Positions 51,701 to 60,479 of a stretch of DNA of 64,000 nucleotides are shown here, piece by piece. Numbering within the stretch: the stretch's first letter is position 1; each line of letters begins with the position of its first letter. The notes beneath the pieces were generated by a model, which did not search any database, was not told the DNA's origin, and saw nothing but the letters and a program-made list of their open reading frames with translations. Origin of the DNA: SZUA-36 sp963704855 (GTDB lineage Bacteria; Pseudomonadota; Gammaproteobacteria; Xanthomonadales; SZUA-36); assembly GCA_963704855.1 (NCBI GenBank), contig CAVPHY010000024.1, positions 248,001 to 312,000 on the forward strand, written 5' to 3'. A program made the position numbers and the translations under genes.

Positions 51701-53193
51701 TCCTCATTGAGCAATATGACTATACCTACAATGCTAGCGGTATGCGTAAATCTGTTATCGAATTAGATGGTTCTGTTGAAAGCTATGAATATGACCAACT
51801 CAATCAGTTAGTATCAACCAATCGAACGGGTACAAACCCTTATGTAGAAACCTTTAAGTATGATCTAGTTGGAAATAGATTAGAGATATCCGGTTCTTCG
51901 GGAACGACAACTTACGAATTTGATAGTAACGACCGACTCATCAGTTCGACTAATGGTAGTTTCGCATATGATGCAAATGGCAGTCGTATTTCTAAGACTC
52001 AAGATGGTTTGGTCACGTCCTACTCATGGAATTTGCAGAATAAATTGGAATCAGTTTCAGATAGTTCTGGCACTACAGAGTTCAACTATGACCCTAATGG
52101 AGATCGAATAAGAAAATCATCCGCAGTGAAATCTATAAATTATGTAATTAATACAAATGACCTTTCTGGACTACCGCAAGTAGTGCAGGAGTACAGTGAT
52201 AGCGATGCTTCACTGAAGAGTTATTCATACGGTACGGATTTATTAGCTGAAAAGGGTGAGATCAATAACGAGTTTAGTTTCTATCATTATGATGCGCATG
52301 GAAATACCAGGCGACTGACTAATGAGGAATCAACAACATCAGCTGTGTTTAGCTATGCTTCATATGGTAAAGAAAACTTTCCACTTTCGCAGGACGATCC
52401 GAGCTATTTATACTCTGGAGAGCAAGTGGACAGGGAAACTGGACTACAGTATTTACGTGCAAGGCACTATGATATGCAGACAGGGGTGTTCTTATCGCAA
52501 GACCCTATTTCTGGGAACATAAATATCCCCGCTTCACTTCACAAGTACCAATACGCCAACAATGATCCTATCAATAATATCGATCCTACTGGACTATATA
52601 CATTAGCTGAAATAAATATAAGCTCCTTCATTCAGGCGGGATTGAGACTTGGAAAAAATGGCGCAACCGCAAGAAAAGCATATTGCACTGCCGCGACCAC
52701 GATCGGAACGGTGGAAGGAGCTGCCGCTGTTCTGCATATTGGTTCGACAGTTATTAACTTACTTACCAATAAATTCGATTTACAAGCATCTGTAATAGTT
52801 CCATTACCTAAAAAAAGGGAACTAACTGTCAATTTAAATCCAGATGTGTTTGGTGACAACCGCCTAAAAGGTTTTGAAGGTGCATTCTCAATTGAGTTTG
52901 TACTCAAAGATGGTCCTTCGCTCACAATTGCAAAGAACAAAGATGGTTTATTCGCAAGTGGTAAAGGGTTCGTAGGTCTTATTCCGCTTACTGCTTGTGG
53001 TCTGCAAGTTGCCGAACTTGGAATCGAAGTTGAAGCCAAAACTGGAGCTGGTGCCACATCAGCGAAGCCTTCATCAATCACATTGAGTGCTAAGTTAGAG
53101 ATAGGTGATCCTTCAGATAATAATGATCACCCTGATTGGAATTATTTTGACTCTGGTGGATTAAGTTTTAAGTTTCTTGAAATAAGAAGGTAG
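44031..53193 (+). CDS. Giant cohesin/dockerin/FG-GAP/PASTA/RHS surface protein, copy 2 (one frameshift)
   Basis: Start GTG 44031, ribosome-binding site GGGAG as in copy 1. About 3,050 residues once the single +1 shift near 45346 is corrected; from 45358 the frame is open for 2,611 codons. The domain order equals copy 1 but with one FG-GAP block (AVGDVDNDGRVEVV, LVDLDGDKDLEIV, FADLDQDGKQEIL), then block B, RHS entry IPMSGIPITVNRTYDSRD, many YD repeats and the RHS core end KYQYANNDPINNIDPTGLY. The tip of about 200 residues (STVINLLTNKFDLQASVIV, ending FKFLEIRR) is unrelated to the copy 1 tip and carries no catalytic motif I recognise. Segments 45.8-47.7 and 48.4-53.2 kb are A+T rich against the rest. 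No immunity-type gene follows. Confidence 0.88.
47798..48410 (+). repeat. Tandem paralogue block B, copy 2
   Basis: Partner of 38090-38705 at an offset of about 9,708 bases; the offset differs from block A by the length of the extra propeller in copy 1. Flanking sequence on both sides is diverged. Confidence 0.9.
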
Positions 53194-53350
53194 TGCCAGA
53201 GTAAATAGGGCCTTAGGAAACGGGTAAATTAAGCTCGGGTTCGGCTATCAACAGCTGAACTCGACTACATTACGCATCCACAATCTTGAGTCAATCATCA
53301 GGCTTCGAATCTGTAAGGTTTTACAGATAATTCATTTCCAGGCAGAAAAC

Positions 53351-53410
53351 ATGCCACGTCGGGCCAGACTCGTGATCCCCGAAGTTCCTTTACTCGTCAC
53401 TCAACGAGGA
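53351..53410 (+). pseudogene. N-terminal relic of a REP-associated (IS200-like Y1) transposase
   Basis: MPRRARLVIPEVPLLVTQRG matches the start of RAYT transposases (typically MPRRARLVxPxVPxHVxQRG). After TQRG the family sequence is lost: no HUH motif and no catalytic Tyr follow. The remaining 53194-53495 holds no other gene. RAYTs are linked to REP palindromes, and a palindrome-bearing repeat starts 86 bases downstream. Confidence 0.65.
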
Positions 53411-53495
53411 ATGGCTTGTAGCGATAATATCCTACCTGGAGCAGGTAAAGGCACTCGGAAGTCGTCGATTTTAGACAGAATCGTATACACCCCGA

Positions 53496-53625
53496 CAAAA
53501 AAAGGGTGCCGCGCGTGGCACGGCACCCACTCCATTTACAGTTTTCCAGCTGACGCCGGTAGCTGCACACGAGGAGAGCAATACTCCTAAAATTTCACCC
53601 CCCGATAGTGCAACAGCGAACCTTA
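53496..53625. repeat. Direct repeat trailing RHS copy 2
   Basis: Partner of 43549-43675. It includes the same minus-strand terminator hairpin (GGGTGCCG 53504-53511, CGGCACCC 53521-53528, with T7 on the minus strand) and the minus-strand tail EYCSPRVQLPASAGKL ending at TAA 53536-53538. Here an in-frame stop lies just before the tail, so it is a relic. Confidence 0.85.
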
Positions 53626-53663
53626 ACCTAAGCTTAAAAACAATTTAAGCCAGGGTTAAGCTT
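53622..53663. promoter_or_regulatory. Inverted repeat upstream of the octaheme cytochrome
   Basis: CTTAACC and AAGCTTAA (53622-53637) mirror AAGCC, GGTTAAG and TTAAGCTT (53647-53663); AAGCTTAA/TTAAGCTT alone is a perfect 8-bp pair. Its position 60 bases before the start codon suggests an operator or leader hairpin. The regulator is unknown. Confidence 0.45.
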
Positions 53664-53722
53664 GACCCCGTTATGCTGCGCACGACGCTGTAGATTTGCG
53701 TCGTAAACACGAGGAGTCAGAG

Positions 53723-55353
53723 ATGAGAATCAAACCCATGACCGCATGGTATGCGGTCTTGTCCAACACGATTGTTCTTGCTATTTGTCTACTGTTAGTT
53801 CCCTCCATCAGCCTGGCCAAAGCCATAGAATCTCACGGTTTCGAGAAAAAAGACCTGGTAACCACCAGTGATTTTATCGAATACGCGGAGTCAACCGGCT
53901 GTGATATCCATGATCTGTACTTCAGCCTGCGTCCGTACGAAGGCACGAAGTCCTGCCTGATGTGCCATGAGAGCGAGGGATCGAAATGCTGCAACACCGG
54001 CCATTTCAAGTGGGCCGGTAAAACGGATCGTATCGTCGGTCTTGAAGGCCAGACACACGGTAAGAACGACCTGATCAATAATTTCTGCGTCGCGGTTCCG
54101 ACCAATGAACCCCGTTGCACACAGTGCCACGCCGGTTATGGTTACAAGAACGCGAGCTATGATTTTAGCAATCCTGAAAATGTCGATTGCCTGGTGTGCC
54201 ACGACCAGTCCGGTACTTACAAGAAAGATCCCAAAACGGCGGCTATGCCCGCTGCGAGTGTTGATCTGAAGTCGTCGCCCGCAGCGTCGCCATCGGAAAT
54301 GAACCAACCCGTAAAGCCTGCATAAGCTGCCACTCTCATGCCGGTGGTGGTGACAACGTCAAACATGGTGACCTGTCATCCGATATGGTCACCACGACAC
54401 GTGAATATGATGTACACATGGGCGCCGATGGTGGCAACCTGACCTGCGTTGCTTGCCACGCTGCGAATCATGATCCCGAAACCGGTGAAGTCAATCACGG
54501 TATCGCCGGTATGTCGCTGCACTCGGTCAATGAAGGTGAAATGAAACAGTGCAATGATTGCCATGGCAACCGTGACCGCATCCATGCACGGCAGCTCGGT
54601 TGAACCCATGTTCACCGAAGGCTGGCACGACAACCTGGCCTGCCAGGTGTGCCATATCCCGGCCATTGCCCGCAAGATATCCACCAAGACCGAGTGGTAC
54701 TGGTCAGATGCCGGCCAGGATGTCAGCCCGATACCGGTTGATCCGGTTACCGGCCGTCCCACTTATGACAAGATGAAAGGTACGTTTGTCTGGAAGACTC
54801 AATGTTCGCCCGACGCTGCGTTACTCAAACGGCAAATGGAAACGCCCGGTCGTTGGCTGTTACCGACAAGTACAGATCCAGTACCGATCGACCTGGGTTC
54901 ACCCATGGGTGACTATACCGATCCGCATGCCATGATCTATCCGTTCAAACTGATGATAGGCGACCAGCCGGTTGATCCTGTAAGCAAGACCATCCTGGTT
55001 CCGCACCTGTTCGGACGGGCGAAGTGGCCCGAATCCTTACTGGGGTAAATACGACTGGACGGCGCTATCGAAGATGGCGCGGCCTATACCGGTCAGGACT
55101 TCAGCGGCACGCATTGCCTTTGAGCCGACCACCATGCTGCTTGTCCGTCAACCATGAAATCGCACCGACAGGAAATGGCACTCGGTATGGATTCAATTGC
55201 GGTGACTGCCACGCCAGTGCACATGTCGACTGGCCGGCACTTGGCTGGACAAAAGATCCGTTCGATGGTGGAACCCGTGTTGTGCCTGCGCCAGCACAGG
55301 CAGCATCGGTGACCTGGATACCGCCAATGCGTCTCGAGAGGGGGCTTGATTAG
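53723..55353 (+). CDS. Octaheme c-type cytochrome, tetrathionate reductase family, frameshifted
   Basis: Start ATG 53723 with GAGGAG six bases upstream; a signal peptide ends near PSISLAKA. Eight CxxCH heme sites can be read across the frames: CLMCH, CTQCH, CLVCH, CISCH, CVACH, CNDCH, CQVCH and CGDCH. CCNTGHFKW after the first site and HEIAPTGNGTRYGFNCGDCH near the end are typical of the family. Breaks lie near 54290, 54590 and several between 55000 and 55150; the rebuilt length is about 540. Known members are periplasmic and reduce tetrathionate, nitrite or hydroxylamine in vitro. The Shewanella enzyme has one CxxCK site, which I do not see here. No quinol-oxidising partner is adjacent. Confidence 0.87.
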
Positions 55354-55407
55354 CCTGGTATTGATTTAACCAAGAGCAGACTTCGCACCCGATTGTGAGG
55401 TCATTTA

Positions 55408-55440
55408 GGCCCGGGCTTCAATGCCCGGGCCGTTTTTTTT
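55408..55440 (+). terminator. Rho-independent terminator after the octaheme cytochrome
   Basis: The stem GGCCCGGGC (55408-55416) pairs with GCCCGGGCC (55423-55431) around a short loop, then G and T8. It separates convergent genes. Confidence 0.93.
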
Positions 55441-55448
55441 GCGCGGGG

Positions 55449-56504
55449 TTAAGGCAAAACCGCCTGCGCCAGGTTATTGGTGTCGGTTCCAAACCACAGG
55501 CTGTTGCGGTTCGGGTCGTAGACCATGTGACGGACGGCGCCACCACCGCTGGGAATGGGTGTCACGCTGAAGAAGGTTCCGGCCTGCGGGTCGAAACCCA
55601 CCAGCAAATTGGTCTCGGGCCAGGTTTCAACAAACCAGATACGGCCCATGGCGTCGGCCGCCATCGCGTAGGGGCCGGATTTCTCGCTGGGGGTTTTCCA
55701 TTCGGTGAATTCGCCGGTTTCAGGCTCATAGCGACCGATATAACCCTCGTTGTAATCGGTGTACCAGACGGCATCGTCAGCGGTAATGGCCAGCCTGCGT
55801 AAACGGGCTTCCTCACGTGGCAGGGAGATTACTTTCAATGTCATGCTGGCTGGATCAATGGTGGCCAGTCCGTTGGTGCCAAGCAAGGCCACCCAGGGAT
55901 GGCCCTTCGAGTCCATCCTGATACCATAGGGCCGGGCCTGTTCGGTTTGCATCGGTACCAGGTCGACCTGGCCGCTCTTTTTATTCAGACGGCCGACATA
56001 ATTGCTCCATTGCAGGGTGAACCAGATGTCTTCCTTGTCGGAAAATACCATCGTGTGCGGGTCACGCGCGCTTTCATCTGGCATGGTGAAGCGGGTCAGT
56101 TCGCCGGTGGTGTAATTCATCCGGCCGATAAAAGCCTGCCGGTTACCGGCAATCCACACGGTGCCGTCCCAATCGATGATCAGGTTGTGCGGGCCGGTTC
56201 CCGGTGGTAAATCCTTGCGTCTGAACTCGCCGCTTTCAGGGTCAAACCGTGCGGCGTAATCACCGCCCTGGCCAACCAGCCAGATAACACCGTTGGGTGC
56301 GACATCCGGGTCACGCGGACGGGTGTCCTTCCACGGCACCGGCCACTCGGTGATCTCCACCTGGACCGGGTTCTCAACGATCGGGTTGATGATCTCTTCT
56401 TCAACAACCGGATTCGTGATGAACTCTTCTTCAACAACCGGTACCTGTGCCATCGCGGTGGCAGTACAAAAGGTCAGTAGTAAAATTAGTGGGTAGTTAC
56501 GCAT
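55449..56504 (-). CDS. Virginiamycin B lyase-like (Vgb/SMP-30-type) exported propeller protein
   Basis: 351 residues with a signal peptide ending near TATAMAQV. Residues about 22-50 are an unusual acidic tandem (VVEEEFITNP, VVEEEIINPIVENP). The rest is a seven-bladed propeller with blade motifs APNGVIWLVGQGGDYAARFD, WDGTVWIAGNRQAFIGRMN, EDIWFTLQWSNYVGRLN, DAVWYTDYNEGYIGRYEPET and MGRIWFVETWPETNLLVGFD. This matches the streptogramin-lyase family, most of whose environmental members lack proven lyase activity. It is periplasmic by prediction. It is convergent with the octaheme cytochrome gene. Confidence 0.83.
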   Translation of the reverse strand: MRNYPLILLLTFCTATAMAQVPVVEEEFITNPVVEEEIINPIVENPVQVEITEWPVPWKDTRPRDPDVAPNGVIWLVGQGGDYAARFDPESGEFRRKDLPPGTGPHNLIIDWDGTVWIAGNRQAFIGRMNYTTGELTRFTMPDESARDPHTMVFSDKEDIWFTLQWSNYVGRLNKKSGQVDLVPMQTEQARPYGIRMDSKGHPWVALLGTNGLATIDPASMTLKVISLPREEARLRRLAITADDAVWYTDYNEGYIGRYEPETGEFTEWKTPSEKSGPYAMAADAMGRIWFVETWPETNLLVGFDPQAGTFFSVTPIPSGGGAVRHMVYDPNRNSLWFGTDTNNLAQAVLP

Positions 56505-56671
56505 TGCGTCCGCCTGTAATCGATTCCAATGGTTTGGGACAAGTGCTTTTGTTCATGCATAAACCATAGCGCACAAATGACGGTTGCGCAGCTACTGTTT
56601 GCGAAAGCAGGCGGGGGTTATAATGCCAGTTTGCCTGGCCGCGTTGGCCGTAGCCCGATACCGAGAAAACT

Positions 56672-57154
56672 ATGATTGCTGAAAAAGACAAGGTTGTAAG
56701 CTTCCATTACACGCTGAAAAACGCCGCCGGTGAGCAGATGGAAACCTCGCGTGAAAAAGACCCCATGACTTACCTGCACGGCGCCAATAACATCATTACC
56801 GGGCTTGAGAAAGCCATGGAAGGGCATGCGGTCAATGACGAGTTCAGCGTGACCGTGGAGCCTGAAGAAGCCTACGGTGTCCGCAATGAAAAAAATGTTC
56901 AGCGGGTGCCGCTGAAACGTCTGAAGGGTATCGGTAAAATATCACCGGGGCAGGTTCTGAACCTGCAGACCAACAATGGACAAGTCCAGGTAACGGTACT
57001 TAAAGTCGGCCGCTTCAACATCGATGTGGATGGCAATCACCCACTGGCGGGCAAGCAACTGACCTTCGACGTGGAAATAACCGATATCCGCGATGCCAGT
57101 GCCGAGGAACTCGAACACCGCCACGTGCATGGACCGGGTGGTCATCATCACTAG
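56672..57154 (+). CDS. slyD: FKBP-type peptidyl-prolyl isomerase SlyD
   Basis: 160 residues. The FKBP part (VVSFHYTLKNAAGEQMETSR; PMTYLHGANNIITGLEKAME) is split at about residue 70 by the IF chaperone insert (FSVTVEPEEAYGVRNEKNVQ to VDGNHPLAGKQLTFDVEI), as in SlyD. The tail ends HRHVHGPGGHHH, a shortened form of the Ni2+-binding His-rich tail. It is a cytosolic prolyl isomerase and chaperone with a role in nickel delivery to hydrogenase in some bacteria. It stands alone; slyX is near the other end of the window. Confidence 0.94.
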   Translation: MIAEKDKVVSFHYTLKNAAGEQMETSREKDPMTYLHGANNIITGLEKAMEGHAVNDEFSVTVEPEEAYGVRNEKNVQRVPLKRLKGIGKISPGQVLNLQTNNGQVQVTVLKVGRFNIDVDGNHPLAGKQLTFDVEITDIRDASAEELEHRHVHGPGGHHH

Positions 57155-57202
57155 GGCTAGCTGAAAAATCAGTTGGCGTGAAGGCGGGCACTAGTGTTCA
57201 CC

Positions 57203-58985
57203 TCACGCTCCCATCCCAGCCTGGACTTTCCATAAACCCGCGTACAGACCGTTGCTGGTCAGTAGTTCATCGTGACTACCCATTTCGGTGATGTGGCCTT
57301 TCTCCAGGACATAAATCCGATCGGCTGAAACGATGGTTGACAGACGATGGGCGACCACCAGTGTCGTCCGGCCTTGCGTAATCACCTGCATGGAGCGCTG
57401 GATGGCGGCCTCGGTTTCGTTGTCCACGGCGGATGTGGCCTCATCCAGTATCAGAACCGGCGGATCCTTGAGTACGGCGCGGGCGATGGATACACGCTGC
57501 CTTTGACCGCCGGATAGTTTCTGTCCGCGCTCACCGACGATGGTGTCGTAGCCTTGGGGTAATTGCAGGATAAATTCGTGCGCCTCGGCTGCTTTTGCGG
57601 CGGCTTCGATCTCTGCCGTGCTGGCGCCCGGACGCCCGTAAGCGATGTTTTCGGCGACCGTGCCGTGAAACAGGAATACGTCCTGGCTGACCAGCCCAAA
57701 GGCCCTGCGAAGGTCGGGGGTTCTGAGTTCGGCCAGATCAGTGCCATCAAGTCTTAAACACCCCGAAGTGGGTGAATAGAAACGCAACAGGAGTTTCATC
57801 AGCGTGCTCTTGCCGGAACCGGTCTGGCCAACCACCGCGATGGTTTCACCGGGGGCGATGGTCATATTGATATCGTGCAACACCTCGGCGCCGTTGGAAT
57901 AGGCAAAACTGACATTCTCAAATTTCAGTTCGCCCTTGACCTGCTCGACGGGCAAGGCTCTTTGAACCGCCCCGGGTGCGCACGGGTACTTCGATCAGGT
58001 TCAGGATACGCCGGGTGGAGGCCATCGCCCGTTCGAACAGATCAACCGTTTCTGCCAGGCGGGTCAACGGCCATAACAATCTTTGCGTCAGGAACACCAG
58101 CACACTGTAGGCGCCTGCGTTCAACTGCCCGTCGAGCGTCAGCTTGCCGCCGTAGATCAGCGTCGCCACGAAACCCACGAGGATGGCCATGCGGATTATC
58201 GGGATAAAAGCGGAGCTGACACGGATGGCGCCGCGGTTGGCGCTGACGTAGTCCTTGCTTTCCCTGCGTAGCTGTTCGAGTTCGTGCTGCTCGCGGGTAA
58301 AACTCTTGATGGTTGCGATACCGGATATATTGTTGGCGAGGCGGGCACTGAGCATGCCGACTTTCTCACGCACATTGGCGTACAAGGGTTGAGCCCGGCG
58401 CTGGAACCAGAAGGCCCCCAATACGATGACCGGGATGGGTGTGAACGCCATCAGCGCAATCTGCGGTGAGACATAGAAAAATACTGAACCAACCGCGATG
58501 ATCGAGGTGGCCACCTGGATCAGGGCGTTGGCGCCGCCATCCAGAAAGCGTTCCAGCTGATTGACATCGTCGTTGAGCACCGCCACCAGCGCACCGGTCG
58601 AGGTATCTTCGAACCAGGCCATGTCGAGATCCTGCACATGGCCATAGGCATCCAGTCTCAAATCGTGTTGCAGGCTTTGTGAGAGATTGCGCCACAGGAT
58701 CAGCAACAGGAATTCAAACAGTGATTCCAGGGCCCACACCAGGATGGTTACCGCACCCAGGAATAACATCTGGTTGAACGGTTCCAGGATACCAAAATCG
58801 GCGAGGAACGACTGCTCCTGCCGGACCACCACGTCGATAGCCATACCGATCAGGATTTCAGGCATTACGTCAAATAGCTTGTTGAGCACGGAGCAGGACG
58901 ACGCCAGCCAGACGCGTTTGCGGTATCCGCGCGCATAACGCATCAAGCGCAGGAGTACGCTGGCGGAAGAGGAAACTTCAGTCAT
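57203..58985 (-). CDS. ABC exporter half-transporter (MsbA/MDR type), frameshifted
   Basis: The N-terminal half (58985 to about 57970) holds six membrane helices of an exporter domain, with a coupling segment near LANNISGIATIKSFTREQHE. A one-base shift near 57960-57980 follows; LPVEQVKGELKFENVSFAYS starts the ATPase. This has Walker A VGQTGSGKST, signature KLSGGQRQRVSIARAVL, Walker B VLILDEATSAVDNE and the H-loop VVAHRLSTIVSAD. The rebuilt length is about 595, normal for a homodimeric lipid or drug exporter in the inner membrane. Substrate is unknown. The stop of the threonine synthase gene lies 11 bases upstream of its start, so the two may be co-transcribed. Confidence 0.9.
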
Positions 58986-58996
58986 GGCTCAAAGAT

Positions 58997-60244
58997 TTAA
59001 AGCAAATGCCGCAGGTCAGGCAGATACTTTTCCAGTGAGCCGGTATTGAACACCACGACCTTGTTGCCGGGCTGGATCAGCCCGTCTTCGATCAGGCGCG
59101 GTATGGCGGCCAGGCAGGCTGCGCCCTCGGGGCAGACCCACCAGCCCTTGTCCTTCCACACGCTGCTGAGCGCTTTGTTGATGTCGTCTTCGGCAACGCC
59201 GATGGCCGCGCCACCGGATTCGCGGATAATGGACAGTACCCTGAAGTGACCCACGCCACCCGGCACATTGACACCATAGGCGAGTGTTTCACCCGGGTTC
59301 ACCGCTGCGACCTCGGTGGCATCGCTCTCAAAAGCCTTCACCAGCGGCGGGGTATTCTCGCTTTGCACACAGATCATGCGGGGCCGGAAGTGGTCGATCA
59401 GGCCCAGCGCTTCCAGTTCGTTCCAGGCCTTCCACATACCCAGTATGCCGGTGCCGCCACCGGTGGGGTAGATCACCACGTCCGGCAGGCTCCAGGGGTC
59501 TCCGCTGCGTTTGGGTTCGGCCAGTTCCAGGCCGAGGGTTTTCTTGCCGTCGATACGCCAACCGGGTTCCTGGAAAGTAGCCACGCTGAAGTAACCCTTA
59601 TCCAGCCATTTCTCCTTCAGCAGCGCACCGGCTTCGCGGATGGTGCCCTTGACCAGCTCGAGCCTGAAACGCTCTGACTGGCTGGCCAAAGCAGCCACCC
59701 GGCCGAGTATCGGCATGGGTGTGTTGTCCGGCATGGCGACCACCGCCTCCATACCTGCCGCGTTGGCATACTCACACAGGGAATCTCCGGCATTGCCCTG
59801 GGTGGGCACCGCCAGTTTTTTAATACCGGCCTTGTGCGCCATGGATATCGTCATGGCCATACCGCGGTCTTTAAAGCTCTGCGTGGGGTTTGCACCAAAA
59901 CCGGGATGGGCCTTGCCTTCATCTTTGACATACAAGGTAAAACCAGCTTTTTTGGCGAGTGGATGGTCGTTGTAATTCAGCAGTGGTGTGTGGCCCTCAC
60001 CCAAACAGAATATATGTGGCTGGTCATCCGGGTTGTTGATATCAAGGGGCAACAGGCCACCGAAACGCCACATATCGTTACGTTCGGGGTTATACCAGGC
60101 CAGGTCCGGCTGTTCGGTCGCCAGGCGTTTCAAATCCATGATGACCTCCACCGGGCTGTTGTCCAGCGGACAAAGGTTCATCACTGTATCGGCAGGATAT
60201 TCAGTACCGCAGCGGATGCATTGCAAGTTTGAAACGAGGCTCAT
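58997..60244 (-). CDS. thrC: Threonine synthase
   Basis: 415 residues from ATG 60244, with AGGTGG upstream. The N-terminus is a small zinc-ribbon-like segment with three cysteines (C9, C12, C25: CIRCGTEYPADTVMNLCPLD). Then comes the fold-type II PLP enzyme: LGEGHTPLL near 81, the PLP lysine K125 in NPTQSFKDRGMA, the substrate loop PTQGNAGDSLCEYANAAG and the phosphate-binding IYPTGGGTGILGMWKAW. This is the class of threonine synthases with an N-terminal ribbon, which convert O-phosphohomoserine to threonine. A paralogue acting on another substrate cannot be excluded, because thrA and thrB are not adjacent. Confidence 0.85.
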   Translation of the reverse strand: MSLVSNLQCIRCGTEYPADTVMNLCPLDNSPVEVIMDLKRLATEQPDLAWYNPERNDMWRFGGLLPLDINNPDDQPHIFCLGEGHTPLLNYNDHPLAKKAGFTLYVKDEGKAHPGFGANPTQSFKDRGMAMTISMAHKAGIKKLAVPTQGNAGDSLCEYANAAGMEAVVAMPDNTPMPILGRVAALASQSERFRLELVKGTIREAGALLKEKWLDKGYFSVATFQEPGWRIDGKKTLGLELAEPKRSGDPWSLPDVVIYPTGGGTGILGMWKAWNELEALGLIDHFRPRMICVQSENTPPLVKAFESDATEVAAVNPGETLAYGVNVPGGVGHFRVLSIIRESGGAAIGVAEDDINKALSSVWKDKGWWVCPEGAACLAAIPRLIEDGLIQPGNKVVVFNTGSLEKYLPDLRHLL

Positions 60245-60287
60245 GATGTGGTCCACCTGAAAGGGTTCTCAGGTAGTTTAAGGGGTT

Positions 60288-60372
60288 CGCACCGGCCGCG
60301 CCATGTACTTTAGGTAGTCATCCGTGACGGTTTCGGGCTTGGGGGACAAGCAAGGTACTTGCGGCCGGTGCG
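60288..60372. repeat. Large hairpin between pirin and threonine synthase genes
   Basis: A perfect 12-bp outer stem, CGCACCGGCCGC (60288-60299) with GCGGCCGGTGCG (60361-60372), encloses a loop that contains GCTTGGGGGACAAGCAAGG (60337-60355). That 19-mer also occurs inverted at 4827-4845. No T-run follows. The element sits in the 5-prime region of thrC and downstream of the pirin gene. The rest of 60245-60479 has no gene. Confidence 0.65.
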
Positions 60373-60479
60373 AGCGTAGAGGTTACCAACACTGGCATCA
60401 TAATAAAACTTAAAATTTTGATGAAAATTCATGTACTGAAAATGTTGGTTTTGCCTGCTTCGCATGCGCCCGTAATTGC

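Noticed and set aside
32917..53193. Cellulosome scaffold genes
   Set aside because: Cohesin- and dockerin-like modules are present, but no carbohydrate-binding module or glycoside hydrolase is seen; the YD/RHS shell points to a different use.
60288..60372. Riboswitch or T-box leader of thrC
   Set aside because: No recognisable T-box or riboswitch consensus, and the core 19-mer recurs far away beside unrelated DNA.
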